Shown here: in pieces, positions 1 to 6,786 of the stretch
How positions within the stretch are numbered: the first letter of the stretch is position 1
How the letters are laid out: each line of letters starts with the position of its first letter
Assembly: GCA_900770025.1 (NCBI GenBank)
Contig: CAAGIW010000033.1
Location: 1 to 23,447, forward strand
From: an uncultured Prevotella sp.
Lineage (GTDB): Bacteria; Bacteroidota; Bacteroidia; Bacteroidales; Bacteroidaceae
Reading direction: 5' to 3'
Length of the DNA stretch: 23,447 bases
Notes under the pieces: model-generated
Seen by the model: only the letters and a program-made list of their open reading frames with translations
What the model was told of the DNA's origin: nothing
Database searches by the model: none
Program-made: the position numbers and the translations under genes

Positions 1-202
1 ACAAATTCCCGAAACTACCGTTATATGGATTTCAGAGATTGCTAGCCGATTTGGGTTAAATTGCAAAACGCACCATTTTAGAAAACACCCCAAATTGCTT
101 TGGGATGCGAACAGCATTCAACTGGTTTTTTAGATGTATGTTATCCACTCATCATCAGCCACTTATCTTATAACATAATCAGTGCCGCTCATGTTTTATT
201 CT

Positions 203-361
203 CCTCCCCTTGGGGAGGTCGGGAGGGGCCTTTAATGTTTTAATTCTTTAATCTTTTAATTCTTTTATTCCCCCCTTGGGGAGGTCGGGTGGGGCTTTTA
301 ATGTTTTAATTCTTTAATCTTTTAATTCTTTAATTCCCCCTTGGGGAGGTCGGGTGGGGCC
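203..361. repeat. 65-66 bp tandem repeat, about 2.4 copies, GC-rich core
   Basis: The core TTGGGGAGGTCGGG(A/T)GGGG starts at 210, 276 and 341, giving periods of 66 and 65. Cores are separated by a nearly identical AT-rich spacer (TTTAATGTTTTAATTCTTTA...). In copy 1 the core is a perfect short palindrome: CCTCCCC (203-209), TT, GGGGAGG (212-218). Copies 2 and 3 keep only part of the left arm. It resembles the short GC-rich palindromic repeats scattered between genes in many Bacteroidetes genomes. Function is unknown. Confidence 0.85.
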
Positions 362-410
362 TTCATTTTTCATCCGCCCCCTATTATACCGAACTCACGG
401 AATTATTTCA

Positions 411-495
411 CAATAAAATTTCGGGGGAATCGCCATTTTGGGCCATAAAAATTTTTGGGAAACCCCAGTTTTGAGCTATAAAAATTTTGGGGAAA
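411..495. repeat. Degenerate 32-33 bp tandem repeat, about 2.5 copies
   Basis: The motif ATAAAA(A)TTTT(T)GGGGAAA recurs with starts near 413, 445 and 478. The two right copies (435-462 and 467-495) are the best matched; the leftmost is more diverged. The block is AT-rich with short G runs and lies in non-coding DNA. Confidence 0.6.
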
Positions 496-729
496 AGAAG
501 AAAAAGTAGTGTCATGGGCAAGACAAGGTGAGCAATCCGATAGTGGCAGAGCGTCGCAAGAAGTGGCTGGTTGACCCCTTGAGGCGGTCCAATGCTCCGC
601 GGTATTCCAAACCCATCAATGGCGGAACGAACGGATTTATTGGGTGTTGCAAATGCAAGAAAAGAACGGCTGTGGGCAGTTTTTTAAAAATTTTTACTAT
701 ATAAATAATGTGATGAGGCAGTTTTTGCT

Positions 730-737
730 TACTTTTG
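730..737 (+). promoter_or_regulatory. Putative topA promoter, Bacteroidetes -7 box
   Basis: TACTTTTG at 730-737 is a perfect match to TAnnTTTG, the -7 element used by the primary sigma factor of Bacteroidetes. It lies 28 nt upstream of the topA ATG, so the leader would be short. No clear TTTG -33 element is present at the expected distance (around 705-710), so the upstream half is weak. An AT-rich run (681-709) precedes it. Confidence 0.5.
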
Positions 738-765
738 CAACCCAAAACAAGGCACAATAGGATTT

Positions 766-3105
766 ATGCAAAAGAATTTAGTGATAGTAGAGTCGCCTGC
801 CAAGGCCAAGACCATAGAGAAATTCTTGGGGAGCGACTTCAAGGTGATGTCGAGTTACGGGCATATCAGAGACCTGAAGAAACGCGAACTGAGTATAGAC
901 ACCCAAACGCTATTGCCAGACTACGAGATACCTGAAGAGAAGGTGAAACTGGTGAAGGAACTGAAGAGCAATGCCAAAAAGGCCGAGAAGGTGTGGTTGG
1001 CATCCGATGAGGACCGCGAGGGAGAAGCCATCTCATGGCACCTGTGCGAGGTGCTGGAGCTGGACGAGAAGAGTACCAACCGCATCGTGTTCCACGAGAT
1101 TACCAAACCCGCCATCCTTCAGGCCATAGAGAATCCCAGACACCTGAACATGAACTTGGTGAACGCACAGCAGGCGCGCCGTGTGCTCGACCGTTTGGTG
1201 GGCTTCAAGCTCTCGCCCGTGCTGTGGCGCAAGGTGAAGCCGGCTCTCTCGGCAGGCAGGGTGCAGAGCGTGGCCGTGAGGCTCATCGTGGAGCGCGAAA
1301 GGGAGATACAGGCCTTCAGCAGCGAGGTGTTCTACAGGGTGAACGCCATCTTCGGGCTGCATAATTCCGACGGCTCTGCCAACGAGGTGAAGGCCGAACT
1401 GAACACCCGCTTCAAGACACACGAAGAGGTGATCGCCTTCCTGGACAAGTGCAAGGAAGCCACCTTCTGCGTGAGCAGTGTGAGCAAGAAACCGCTGAAG
1501 CGCACTCCGCCGCCCCCCTTTACCACCAGTACGCTGCAGCAAGAGGCCGCCCACAAGCTGGGGCTCTCGGTGTCGCAGACCATGATGATAGCGCAGCATC
1601 TGTATGAAAACGGATTCATCACTTATATGCGTACCGACTCGGTGAACCTGTCGAGCCTGTGCATGAATGCCGCCAAGGCAGAGATTACTGCGCTCTGGGG
1701 CAGCGAATATAGCAAGCCGCGCCAGTATCACACCAGCTCAAAAGGCGCACAGGAGGCCCACGAGGCCATCAGACCCACCTATATGAACCAGACTTCTATC
1801 GAAGGAACGTCGCAGGAGAAGCGCCTCTATGATTTGATATGGAAGCGCACGGCGGCCTGTCAGATGGCAGATGCCGAGATAGAGAAGACCACCGTGAACA
1901 TCGCCATCAACACGCCCGACAACGCCTTTGACAGCAAAAAGGCAACAGACAGCACGCCGATGTTTGTGGCGCAGGGCGAGGTGGTGAAGTTTGACGGCTT
2001 CATCAAGGTGTATCGCGAAACACGGAATGAAGACGAACAAGACGAAGACTACACCCGTATGCTGCCCGCCATGGCCGAGGGTCAGGAGCTGCAGCGCAGA
2101 GAGATAGCCGCCACGGAACGCTTCACCCAGGGCCCTTCGCGCTATACGGAGGCCACGCTGGTGCACAAGTTGGAGGAGTTAGGCATCGGCCGCCCCTCTA
2201 CCTATGCCCCCACCATCAGCACCATACAGCAGCGCGAATACGTGTACAAAGGCGACAAGAAGGGCGAGGAGCGCACCTATACCGTGGATGTGCTCAAGGG
2301 AAAGGTCATCACGCAGAAGACACGTGTGGAGATGGCCGGAAGCGAGAAGGGCAAACTGCTGCCCACCGACATAGGCATTGTGGTGAACGACTTCCTGATG
2401 CAGTATTTCCCCACCATCATGGACTACAACTTTACGGCCAAGGTGGAGCAGAAGTTTGACGAGATTGCCGAGGGCGATGAGCAGTGGACTTCCATTATGA
2501 AGGACTTCTACGAGCAGTTTGAACCCACGGTGGAGAAGACCATGAAGGCCCGATCTGAGCGCAAGGCCGGCGAAAGAGTGCTGGGCACCGAGCCGGGTAC
2601 AGGCCGACAGGTGTCGGTAAAGATAGGTCGTTTCGGTCCTGTGGTGCAGATAGGCGTGGCCGACGAGGACAACAAACCTAAGTTTGCACAGCTTCCTGCC
2701 GACAAGAGTATGGAGAGCATCACCTTGGAAGAGGCACTCGAACTGTTCCGCCTGCCGCGCGAACTGGGCAGTTATGAGGGCAGCGCCGTGGTGATTGGTG
2801 CCGGCCGCTTCGGTCCCTACGTGCTGCACAACAAGAAATTTGTGTCGCTTCCCAAAGGAGAAGACCCCCTGACGGTGACATTGCAAACGGCCATCAAGCT
2901 GATAGAGAACAAGCGCAGGGCGGAGGCGGAACGCCACATCAAACTGTTTCCCAACGACGACAAGTTGGAACTGCTCAAAGGAAAATACGGGCCCTACATC
3001 GCCTATGACGGAAAGAACTTCCGCATACCCAAGAACATGCACGAGCGGGCCGCAGAACTGACCTACGAGGAGTGCATGGACATTATAAACAACAGCAAGA
3101 AGTAA
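766..3105 (+). CDS. topA: DNA topoisomerase I (type IA)
   Basis: Relaxes negatively supercoiled DNA by cutting one strand through a 5'-phosphotyrosine link. The 779-aa protein begins with a Toprim domain (NLVIVESPAKAKTIEKFLG at residues 4-22, acidic motif DEDREGEA at 81-88). GRVQSV is at 164-169, and the active-site region ITYMRTDS places the catalytic tyrosine at residue 287. The last 150 residues carry three GRFGP/GKYGP-type topoisomerase C-terminal repeats and no tetracysteine zinc fingers, which is usual for Bacteroidetes TopA. The ATG at 766 is preceded by AATAGGA. It is the first gene of a tight + strand run with aroK 33 nt downstream. The identification is secure. Confidence 0.97.
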   Translation: MQKNLVIVESPAKAKTIEKFLGSDFKVMSSYGHIRDLKKRELSIDTQTLLPDYEIPEEKVKLVKELKSNAKKAEKVWLASDEDREGEAISWHLCEVLELDEKSTNRIVFHEITKPAILQAIENPRHLNMNLVNAQQARRVLDRLVGFKLSPVLWRKVKPALSAGRVQSVAVRLIVEREREIQAFSSEVFYRVNAIFGLHNSDGSANEVKAELNTRFKTHEEVIAFLDKCKEATFCVSSVSKKPLKRTPPPPFTTSTLQQEAAHKLGLSVSQTMMIAQHLYENGFITYMRTDSVNLSSLCMNAAKAEITALWGSEYSKPRQYHTSSKGAQEAHEAIRPTYMNQTSIEGTSQEKRLYDLIWKRTAACQMADAEIEKTTVNIAINTPDNAFDSKKATDSTPMFVAQGEVVKFDGFIKVYRETRNEDEQDEDYTRMLPAMAEGQELQRREIAATERFTQGPSRYTEATLVHKLEELGIGRPSTYAPTISTIQQREYVYKGDKKGEERTYTVDVLKGKVITQKTRVEMAGSEKGKLLPTDIGIVVNDFLMQYFPTIMDYNFTAKVEQKFDEIAEGDEQWTSIMKDFYEQFEPTVEKTMKARSERKAGERVLGTEPGTGRQVSVKIGRFGPVVQIGVADEDNKPKFAQLPADKSMESITLEEALELFRLPRELGSYEGSAVVIGAGRFGPYVLHNKKFVSLPKGEDPLTVTLQTAIKLIENKRRAEAERHIKLFPNDDKLELLKGKYGPYIAYDGKNFRIPKNMHERAAELTYEECMDIINNSKK

Positions 3106-3129
3106 TCCAAACAACAGCAAGAAATAATC
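3087..3129 (+). repeat. 22-bp tandem duplication across the topA stop codon
   Basis: The sequence at 3087-3108, covering the end of topA and its TAA, is repeated almost exactly at 3109-3129, with one substitution (AAGAAGTAATC versus AAGAAATAATC). The second copy fills most of the topA-aroK gap. The topA reading frame stays open after its TAA through to the aroK ATG, and the two genes are in the same frame. Confidence 0.8.
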
Positions 3130-3138
3130 ATCCGACAC

Positions 3139-3684
3139 ATGCAACGCATATTCCTGACAGGCTATATGGGCGCAGGCAAGACCACCGTGGGCAAGGCTTT
3201 GGCCAAGTCCTTGGGGCTCACTTTCTATGACTTGGACTGGTATATAGAGGGCCGCCGCCGTCGCACTATAGCGCAACTCTTTGAACAGGAAGGAGAAGAG
3301 GGATTCAGAAAGATAGAAAAAAACATGCTGCACGAGGTGGCAGAGTTTGAAAACATCCTGCTGAGTTGCGGCGGAGGCACCCCCTGCTTCTTCGACAATA
3401 TGGACTATATGAACCAGCAGGGCTGCGTGGTCTATCTCAAAACCTCGCCCGAAGTGCTGTGCCAGCACCTGCGCATGGGTCACACCGAGCGCCCGCTGCT
3501 GAAGGGAAAAAGCGATGAGGAACTGCTGCACTTCGTGAAAGAGCAGTTGGAAAAGCGCGAACCCTATTACCTGCAGGCACGCCTTGTTATCGACGTAAGC
3601 CTGATGGACACCTATGAGAAAATCAACATCACCGTGGAAAAGATAAAGGAACTGCTTCCCAAACCTCCACTATTTAATCACTAA
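3139..3684 (+). CDS. aroK: Shikimate kinase
   Basis: Transfers phosphate from ATP to the 3-hydroxyl of shikimate in aromatic amino acid and chorismate synthesis; cytoplasmic. The 181-aa length fits the family. Visible motifs are the Walker A loop GYMGAGKT (8-15), the DLD shikimate/magnesium motif (D31, D33), an arginine at 57, the GGG substrate loop (78-80), the lid arginine in HTERPL (R118), and REPYY (R140 onward). It lies 33 nt after topA and 43 nt before the preferred speA start, so it is probably cotranscribed. Its translation start region is formed partly by the 22-bp duplication. Confidence 0.95.
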   Translation: MQRIFLTGYMGAGKTTVGKALAKSLGLTFYDLDWYIEGRRRRTIAQLFEQEGEEGFRKIEKNMLHEVAEFENILLSCGGGTPCFFDNMDYMNQQGCVVYLKTSPEVLCQHLRMGHTERPLLKGKSDEELLHFVKEQLEKREPYYLQARLVIDVSLMDTYEKINITVEKIKELLPKPPLFNH

Positions 3685-3727
3685 TCCAGTGGCCACACGG
3701 CCGCTACATCCCAAGCAAACGAAAGAA

Positions 3728-5620
3728 ATGAAGAAATGGACCATTGAAGATTCCAAAGAACTGTACAACATCGGCGGATGGGGCACATCCTATTTCGGAG
3801 TGAACGAAAATGGAAACATGTATGTCACGCCCTGTAAGAACGAGACTCAGATAGACCTCAGGGAGGTGATGGACGAACTGGCACTGAGAGATGTGACGCC
3901 TCCTGTGCTGCTGAGATTCCCAGACATACTGGACAACAGAATCGAAAAAACAAGCAGTTGCTTCAAGAAAGCGGCTCAGGAGTATAACTTCAAGGCTGAA
4001 AACTTCATTATCTATCCCATCAAGGTGAACCAGATGCAGCCCGTGGTGGAGGAAATCATCTCGCACGGCCGCAAGTTCAATCTGGGCTTGGAGGCTGGTT
4101 CCAAACCAGAACTGCACGCTGTCATCGCAGTGCAATGCCAAAGCGATTCGCTCATCATCTGCAACGGATACAAGGACCAGAGCTACATCGAACTGGCACT
4201 GCTGGCACAGAAGATGGGCAAGCGCATCTTCATCGTGGTGGAAAAGCCCAACGAATTAGAGATTATCGCCCGCGAGGCCAAGAAGCTTAACGTGCGCCCC
4301 AACCTGGGCATACGCATCAAGTTGGCTTCCAGCGGCAGCGGCAAATGGGAGGAGAGCGGCGGAGACGCCAGCAAGTTCGGACTGACCAGTTCTGAACTGC
4401 TCGATGCCTTGGAGATGCTTGACAAGAAAGGAATGCGCGACTGTCTGCGACTGATACACTTCCACATCGGCAGTCAGATCACCAAAATACGCCGCATACA
4501 GGCCGCCCTGCGCGAGGCTTCGCAGTTCTATATACAGTTGCACAAGCTGGGCTACAACGTGGATTTCGTGGATTGCGGCGGCGGTTTGGGAGTAGATTAC
4601 GACGGCACACGCTCGCCCAGCAGCGAAAGCTCGGTGAACTACTCCATACAGGAATACGTGAACGACTGCATCTACACCTTTGTGGATGCCGCCGACAAGA
4701 ACAATCTGCCACACCCCAACCTGATAACCGAGAGCGGACGCTCCCTGACGGCACACCACTCGGTGATGGTGATCGACGTGCTGGAGACGGCTTCGCTGCC
4801 CGAAATGGAAGAAGACTATGAACCCTCGCCCGAGAGCCACCAGCTGGTGAAGGACCTTTATGACATCTGGGACAACCTGAATCCGCGCACTATGCTGGAA
4901 GACTGGCACGATGCGGAGCAGATACGCGAGGAGGCACTCGACCTGTTCAGTCACGGTATGGTGGACCTGCGCACCAGGGCCGACATAGAAAGCATGTACT
5001 GGAGCGTTTGCCACGAAATCAACGTGCTGGCCAAACACCTGAAACACACGCCAGAGGAACTGATGAACTTGGACAAACTGCTGGCCGACAAGTATTTCTG
5101 CAACTTCTCACTGTTCCAAAGCTTGCCCGACTCGTGGGCCATCGACCAACTCTTCCCCATCGTTCCCATACAGCGACTCAACGAAAGACCCTCGCGCAGC
5201 GCCACCCTGCAAGACATCACCTGCGACAGTGACGGAAAGATAGCCAACTTTGTGACCAACCGAAACAACTCGCACATCCTGCCCGTACATGCACTGAGGC
5301 GCAACGAGCCCTACTATTTGGGCATCTTTCTGGTGGGGGCCTATCAGGAGATTCTGGGCGACATGCACAACCTCTTCGGCGATACCACCGCCGTGCACAT
5401 CAGCGTACAGGACGGGCACTACCACATCGACCAGGTGATCGACGGAGAAACAGTGGCCGAAGTGCTCGACTATGTGCAGTACGACCCCAAGAAGCTGGTG
5501 CGCCAGTTGGAGGTGTGGGTGGCCAAGAGCGTGAAGCAGGGCAAGATAACCTTAGAAGAGGGCAAGGAGTTCTTGAGCAACTACCGCTCCGGACTCTACG
5601 GATATACCTATTTGGAATAG
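3728..5620 (+). CDS. speA: Biosynthetic arginine decarboxylase
   Basis: A PLP-dependent enzyme converting arginine to agmatine and CO2, the first step of polyamine synthesis by the agmatine route. The 630-aa protein has a fold-III alanine-racemase-like barrel. The PLP-binding lysine is K99 in IIYPIKVNQ, a glycine-rich GGGLGVDYDG follows, then TESGRS. The C-terminal half has CDSDGKI with the active-site C499/D500. I chose the ATG at 3728 (MKKWTIEDSK), which gives the length known for Bacteroides SpeA. A GTG at 3689 would add 13 unconvincing residues. argB starts 9 nt after the stop. Confidence 0.95.
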   Translation: MKKWTIEDSKELYNIGGWGTSYFGVNENGNMYVTPCKNETQIDLREVMDELALRDVTPPVLLRFPDILDNRIEKTSSCFKKAAQEYNFKAENFIIYPIKVNQMQPVVEEIISHGRKFNLGLEAGSKPELHAVIAVQCQSDSLIICNGYKDQSYIELALLAQKMGKRIFIVVEKPNELEIIAREAKKLNVRPNLGIRIKLASSGSGKWEESGGDASKFGLTSSELLDALEMLDKKGMRDCLRLIHFHIGSQITKIRRIQAALREASQFYIQLHKLGYNVDFVDCGGGLGVDYDGTRSPSSESSVNYSIQEYVNDCIYTFVDAADKNNLPHPNLITESGRSLTAHHSVMVIDVLETASLPEMEEDYEPSPESHQLVKDLYDIWDNLNPRTMLEDWHDAEQIREEALDLFSHGMVDLRTRADIESMYWSVCHEINVLAKHLKHTPEELMNLDKLLADKYFCNFSLFQSLPDSWAIDQLFPIVPIQRLNERPSRSATLQDITCDSDGKIANFVTNRNNSHILPVHALRRNEPYYLGIFLVGAYQEILGDMHNLFGDTTAVHISVQDGHYHIDQVIDGETVAEVLDYVQYDPKKLVRQLEVWVAKSVKQGKITLEEGKEFLSNYRSGLYGYTYLE

Positions 5621-5629
5621 CAAAGCATC

Positions 5630-6406
5630 ATGAAAGAAAAACTGACCCTGATAAAAGTAGGGGGTGCCATCGTGGAAGACGAGGCACAACTGAACAGCCT
5701 GCTTCGCCACTTCACCGCCATCGAGGGGCGCAAGGTGCTGGTGCACGGAGGCGGAAGAAGAGCCACGCAGGTGGCAGCCCAACTGGGCATAGAGAGCAAG
5801 ATGGTGAACGGAAGGCGCATCACCGATGCCCACATGCTGCAGGTGGTGACCATGGTATATGGCGGATTGGTGAACAAGAACCTGGTGGCCCAACTGCAGG
5901 CACAGGGCGTGAACGCCTTGGGACTGACGGGGGCCGACATGGATGTGCTGCGCTCGCACCGCCGACCCATCAAGAACGGAGTGGACTATGGCTTTGTGGG
6001 CGATGTGGACAAGGCCGACGGAGCCCGTCTGCAGCAGCTCATCGAGCAGGGCATCACGCCCATCATGGCACCGCTGACCCACGACGGCGAGGGCAACATA
6101 CTGAACACCAACGCCGACACCATTGCCGCCGAAACGGCCAAGGCCTTGGCTCCCTACTACGACGTGACCCTTATCTTCTGCTTTGAAAAGGCAGGCGTGC
6201 TGGCCAATGCCGACGACGACAGCAGCGTGATACCCGTTATCAACCACAACGACTTCCGCAGATACGTGGCCGAAGGCACCATCAGCGGGGGCATGATTCC
6301 CAAAATAGAGAATGCCCTGGCCGCCGTGGATGCCGGAGTGGCGCAGGTCATCATCACCTTGGCCGATGCTATCGACGGTTATCATGGCACCGTCATCCGC
6401 AAGTAA
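5630..6406 (+). CDS. argB: Acetylglutamate kinase family (N-acetyl- or N-succinyl-glutamate kinase)
   Basis: Phosphorylates the gamma-carboxylate of N-acylated glutamate, the second step of arginine/ornithine synthesis. The 258-aa amino acid kinase fold shows IKVGGA (K9), VHGGGRR (38-44), a conserved N161/D163 in NTNADTIAAETA, and GGMIPK (K225). Some Bacteroidetes (Bacteroides fragilis) build arginine through N-succinyl intermediates, so the true substrate here may be N-succinylglutamate; that is inference. It lacks the N-terminal helix extension of hexameric arginine-inhibited kinases, suggesting weak or no arginine feedback. It is the last gene of the + strand operon. Confidence 0.93.
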   Translation: MKEKLTLIKVGGAIVEDEAQLNSLLRHFTAIEGRKVLVHGGGRRATQVAAQLGIESKMVNGRRITDAHMLQVVTMVYGGLVNKNLVAQLQAQGVNALGLTGADMDVLRSHRRPIKNGVDYGFVGDVDKADGARLQQLIEQGITPIMAPLTHDGEGNILNTNADTIAAETAKALAPYYDVTLIFCFEKAGVLANADDDSSVIPVINHNDFRRYVAEGTISGGMIPKIENALAAVDAGVAQVIITLADAIDGYHGTVIRK

Positions 6407-6466
6407 AATATCTCTGACACAGCGGGTTGCAATGCTTTGCTCCCAACATCAAAAAGTATTAAATTC

Positions 6467-6552
6467 CAAAACTGCCACTTTTGCGTTCCAAAAGTGGCAG
6501 TTTTGCGTTCCAAAAGTGGCAGTTTTGCAATGCAAAATGGTGCGTTTTGCAA
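6467..6552. repeat. Nested inverted/direct repeat with a 17-bp hairpin
   Basis: CAAAACTGCCACTTTTG (6467-6483) is followed by two copies of its exact reverse complement at 6489-6505 and 6511-6527, with 5-nt linkers of CGTTC type (22-nt period). The first pair can form a perfect 17-bp hairpin with a 5-nt loop. A diverged unit, AAAATGGTGCGTTTTGCAA (6534-6552), ends the array, and its exact reverse complement occurs at 61-79. It lies between the convergent ends of argB and the FnIII gene, so it could act as a terminator, but its wider distribution suggests a dispersed repeat family. Confidence 0.85.
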
Positions 6553-6593
6553 AACACACCTTTTCCCCCCTGTGATGTGTATCGTTTTCTCTC

Positions 6594-6705
6594 GCGTTTC
6601 ATATCTCTCTTCTTTTCGTTTCACATCATCCTTTCTTTCGTTTCACGTCATCCTTTTTTGCATTGCTCATCGTTCTTCTTTCGTTTCACGTCATTCTTTT
6701 TTGGA
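6594..6705. repeat. Pyrimidine-rich degenerate repeat, about 22-nt period
   Basis: The motif TTTCGTTTCACGTCATCCTTT recurs with GTTTC at 6596, 6618, 6640 and 6683. Steps are 22, 22 and 43 nt, with one decayed unit (6660-6680) filling the missing position. The strand bias is strong (T and C on the + strand). No gene is convincing here. It looks like a decaying minisatellite in the gap between convergent genes. Confidence 0.7.
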
Positions 6706-6732
6706 CAATATAGCCGTGCGAACGGACACAGA

Positions 6733-6768
6733 AAAAGGGGATGCGCCTGCGATGGTGCACCCCCTTTT
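6733..6768 (-). terminator. Putative terminator of the - strand FnIII operon
   Basis: AAAAGGGG (6733-6740) and CCCCTTTT (6761-6768) form inverted arms around a GC-rich centre that extends the pairing imperfectly (TGC...GCA and GCC...GGT). Read on the - strand it follows the FnIII stop codon by about 19 nt and ends in a short T run, as expected for a rho-independent terminator. Confidence 0.6.
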
Positions 6769-6786
6769 GCCATATAGGGGAAACTG

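Larger units (their letters stand above)
1..765. other. Intergenic region upstream of topA, no convincing gene
   Basis: This 765-nt stretch is AT-rich and has frequent stops in most frames. It holds a 65-66 bp tandem repeat (203-361), a 32-33 bp degenerate repeat (about 411-495), a 19-nt motif at 61-79 that recurs inverted at 6534-6552, and the topA promoter near its right end. A frame open from the left edge to a TAG ending at 135 could be the tail of an upstream gene, but it runs through the 61-79 repeat and matches nothing I recognise. Confidence 0.7.

Noticed and set aside
2..135. Frame open from the left edge to a TAG, about 44 codons
   Set aside because: No recognisable motif, and it runs through a repeat motif found in other non-coding DNA. 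It may be a gene tail but cannot be supported.
512..757. 81-codon - strand frame upstream of topA
   Set aside because: No domain or clear start signal, and it overlaps the topA promoter. More likely non-coding or a repeat element.
2179..3531. Long - strand frame (450 codons) opposite topA and aroK
   Set aside because: Mirror frame produced by GC-biased codon use. The + strand proteins are unambiguous.
3689..3727. GTG start extending SpeA by 13 residues
   Set aside because: The extension lacks family similarity, and the ATG at 3728 gives the standard 630-aa protein.
6467..6552. Possible CRISPR array
   Set aside because: The repeats are spaced by 5 nt with no unique spacers, one copy is inverted, and no cas genes are present.
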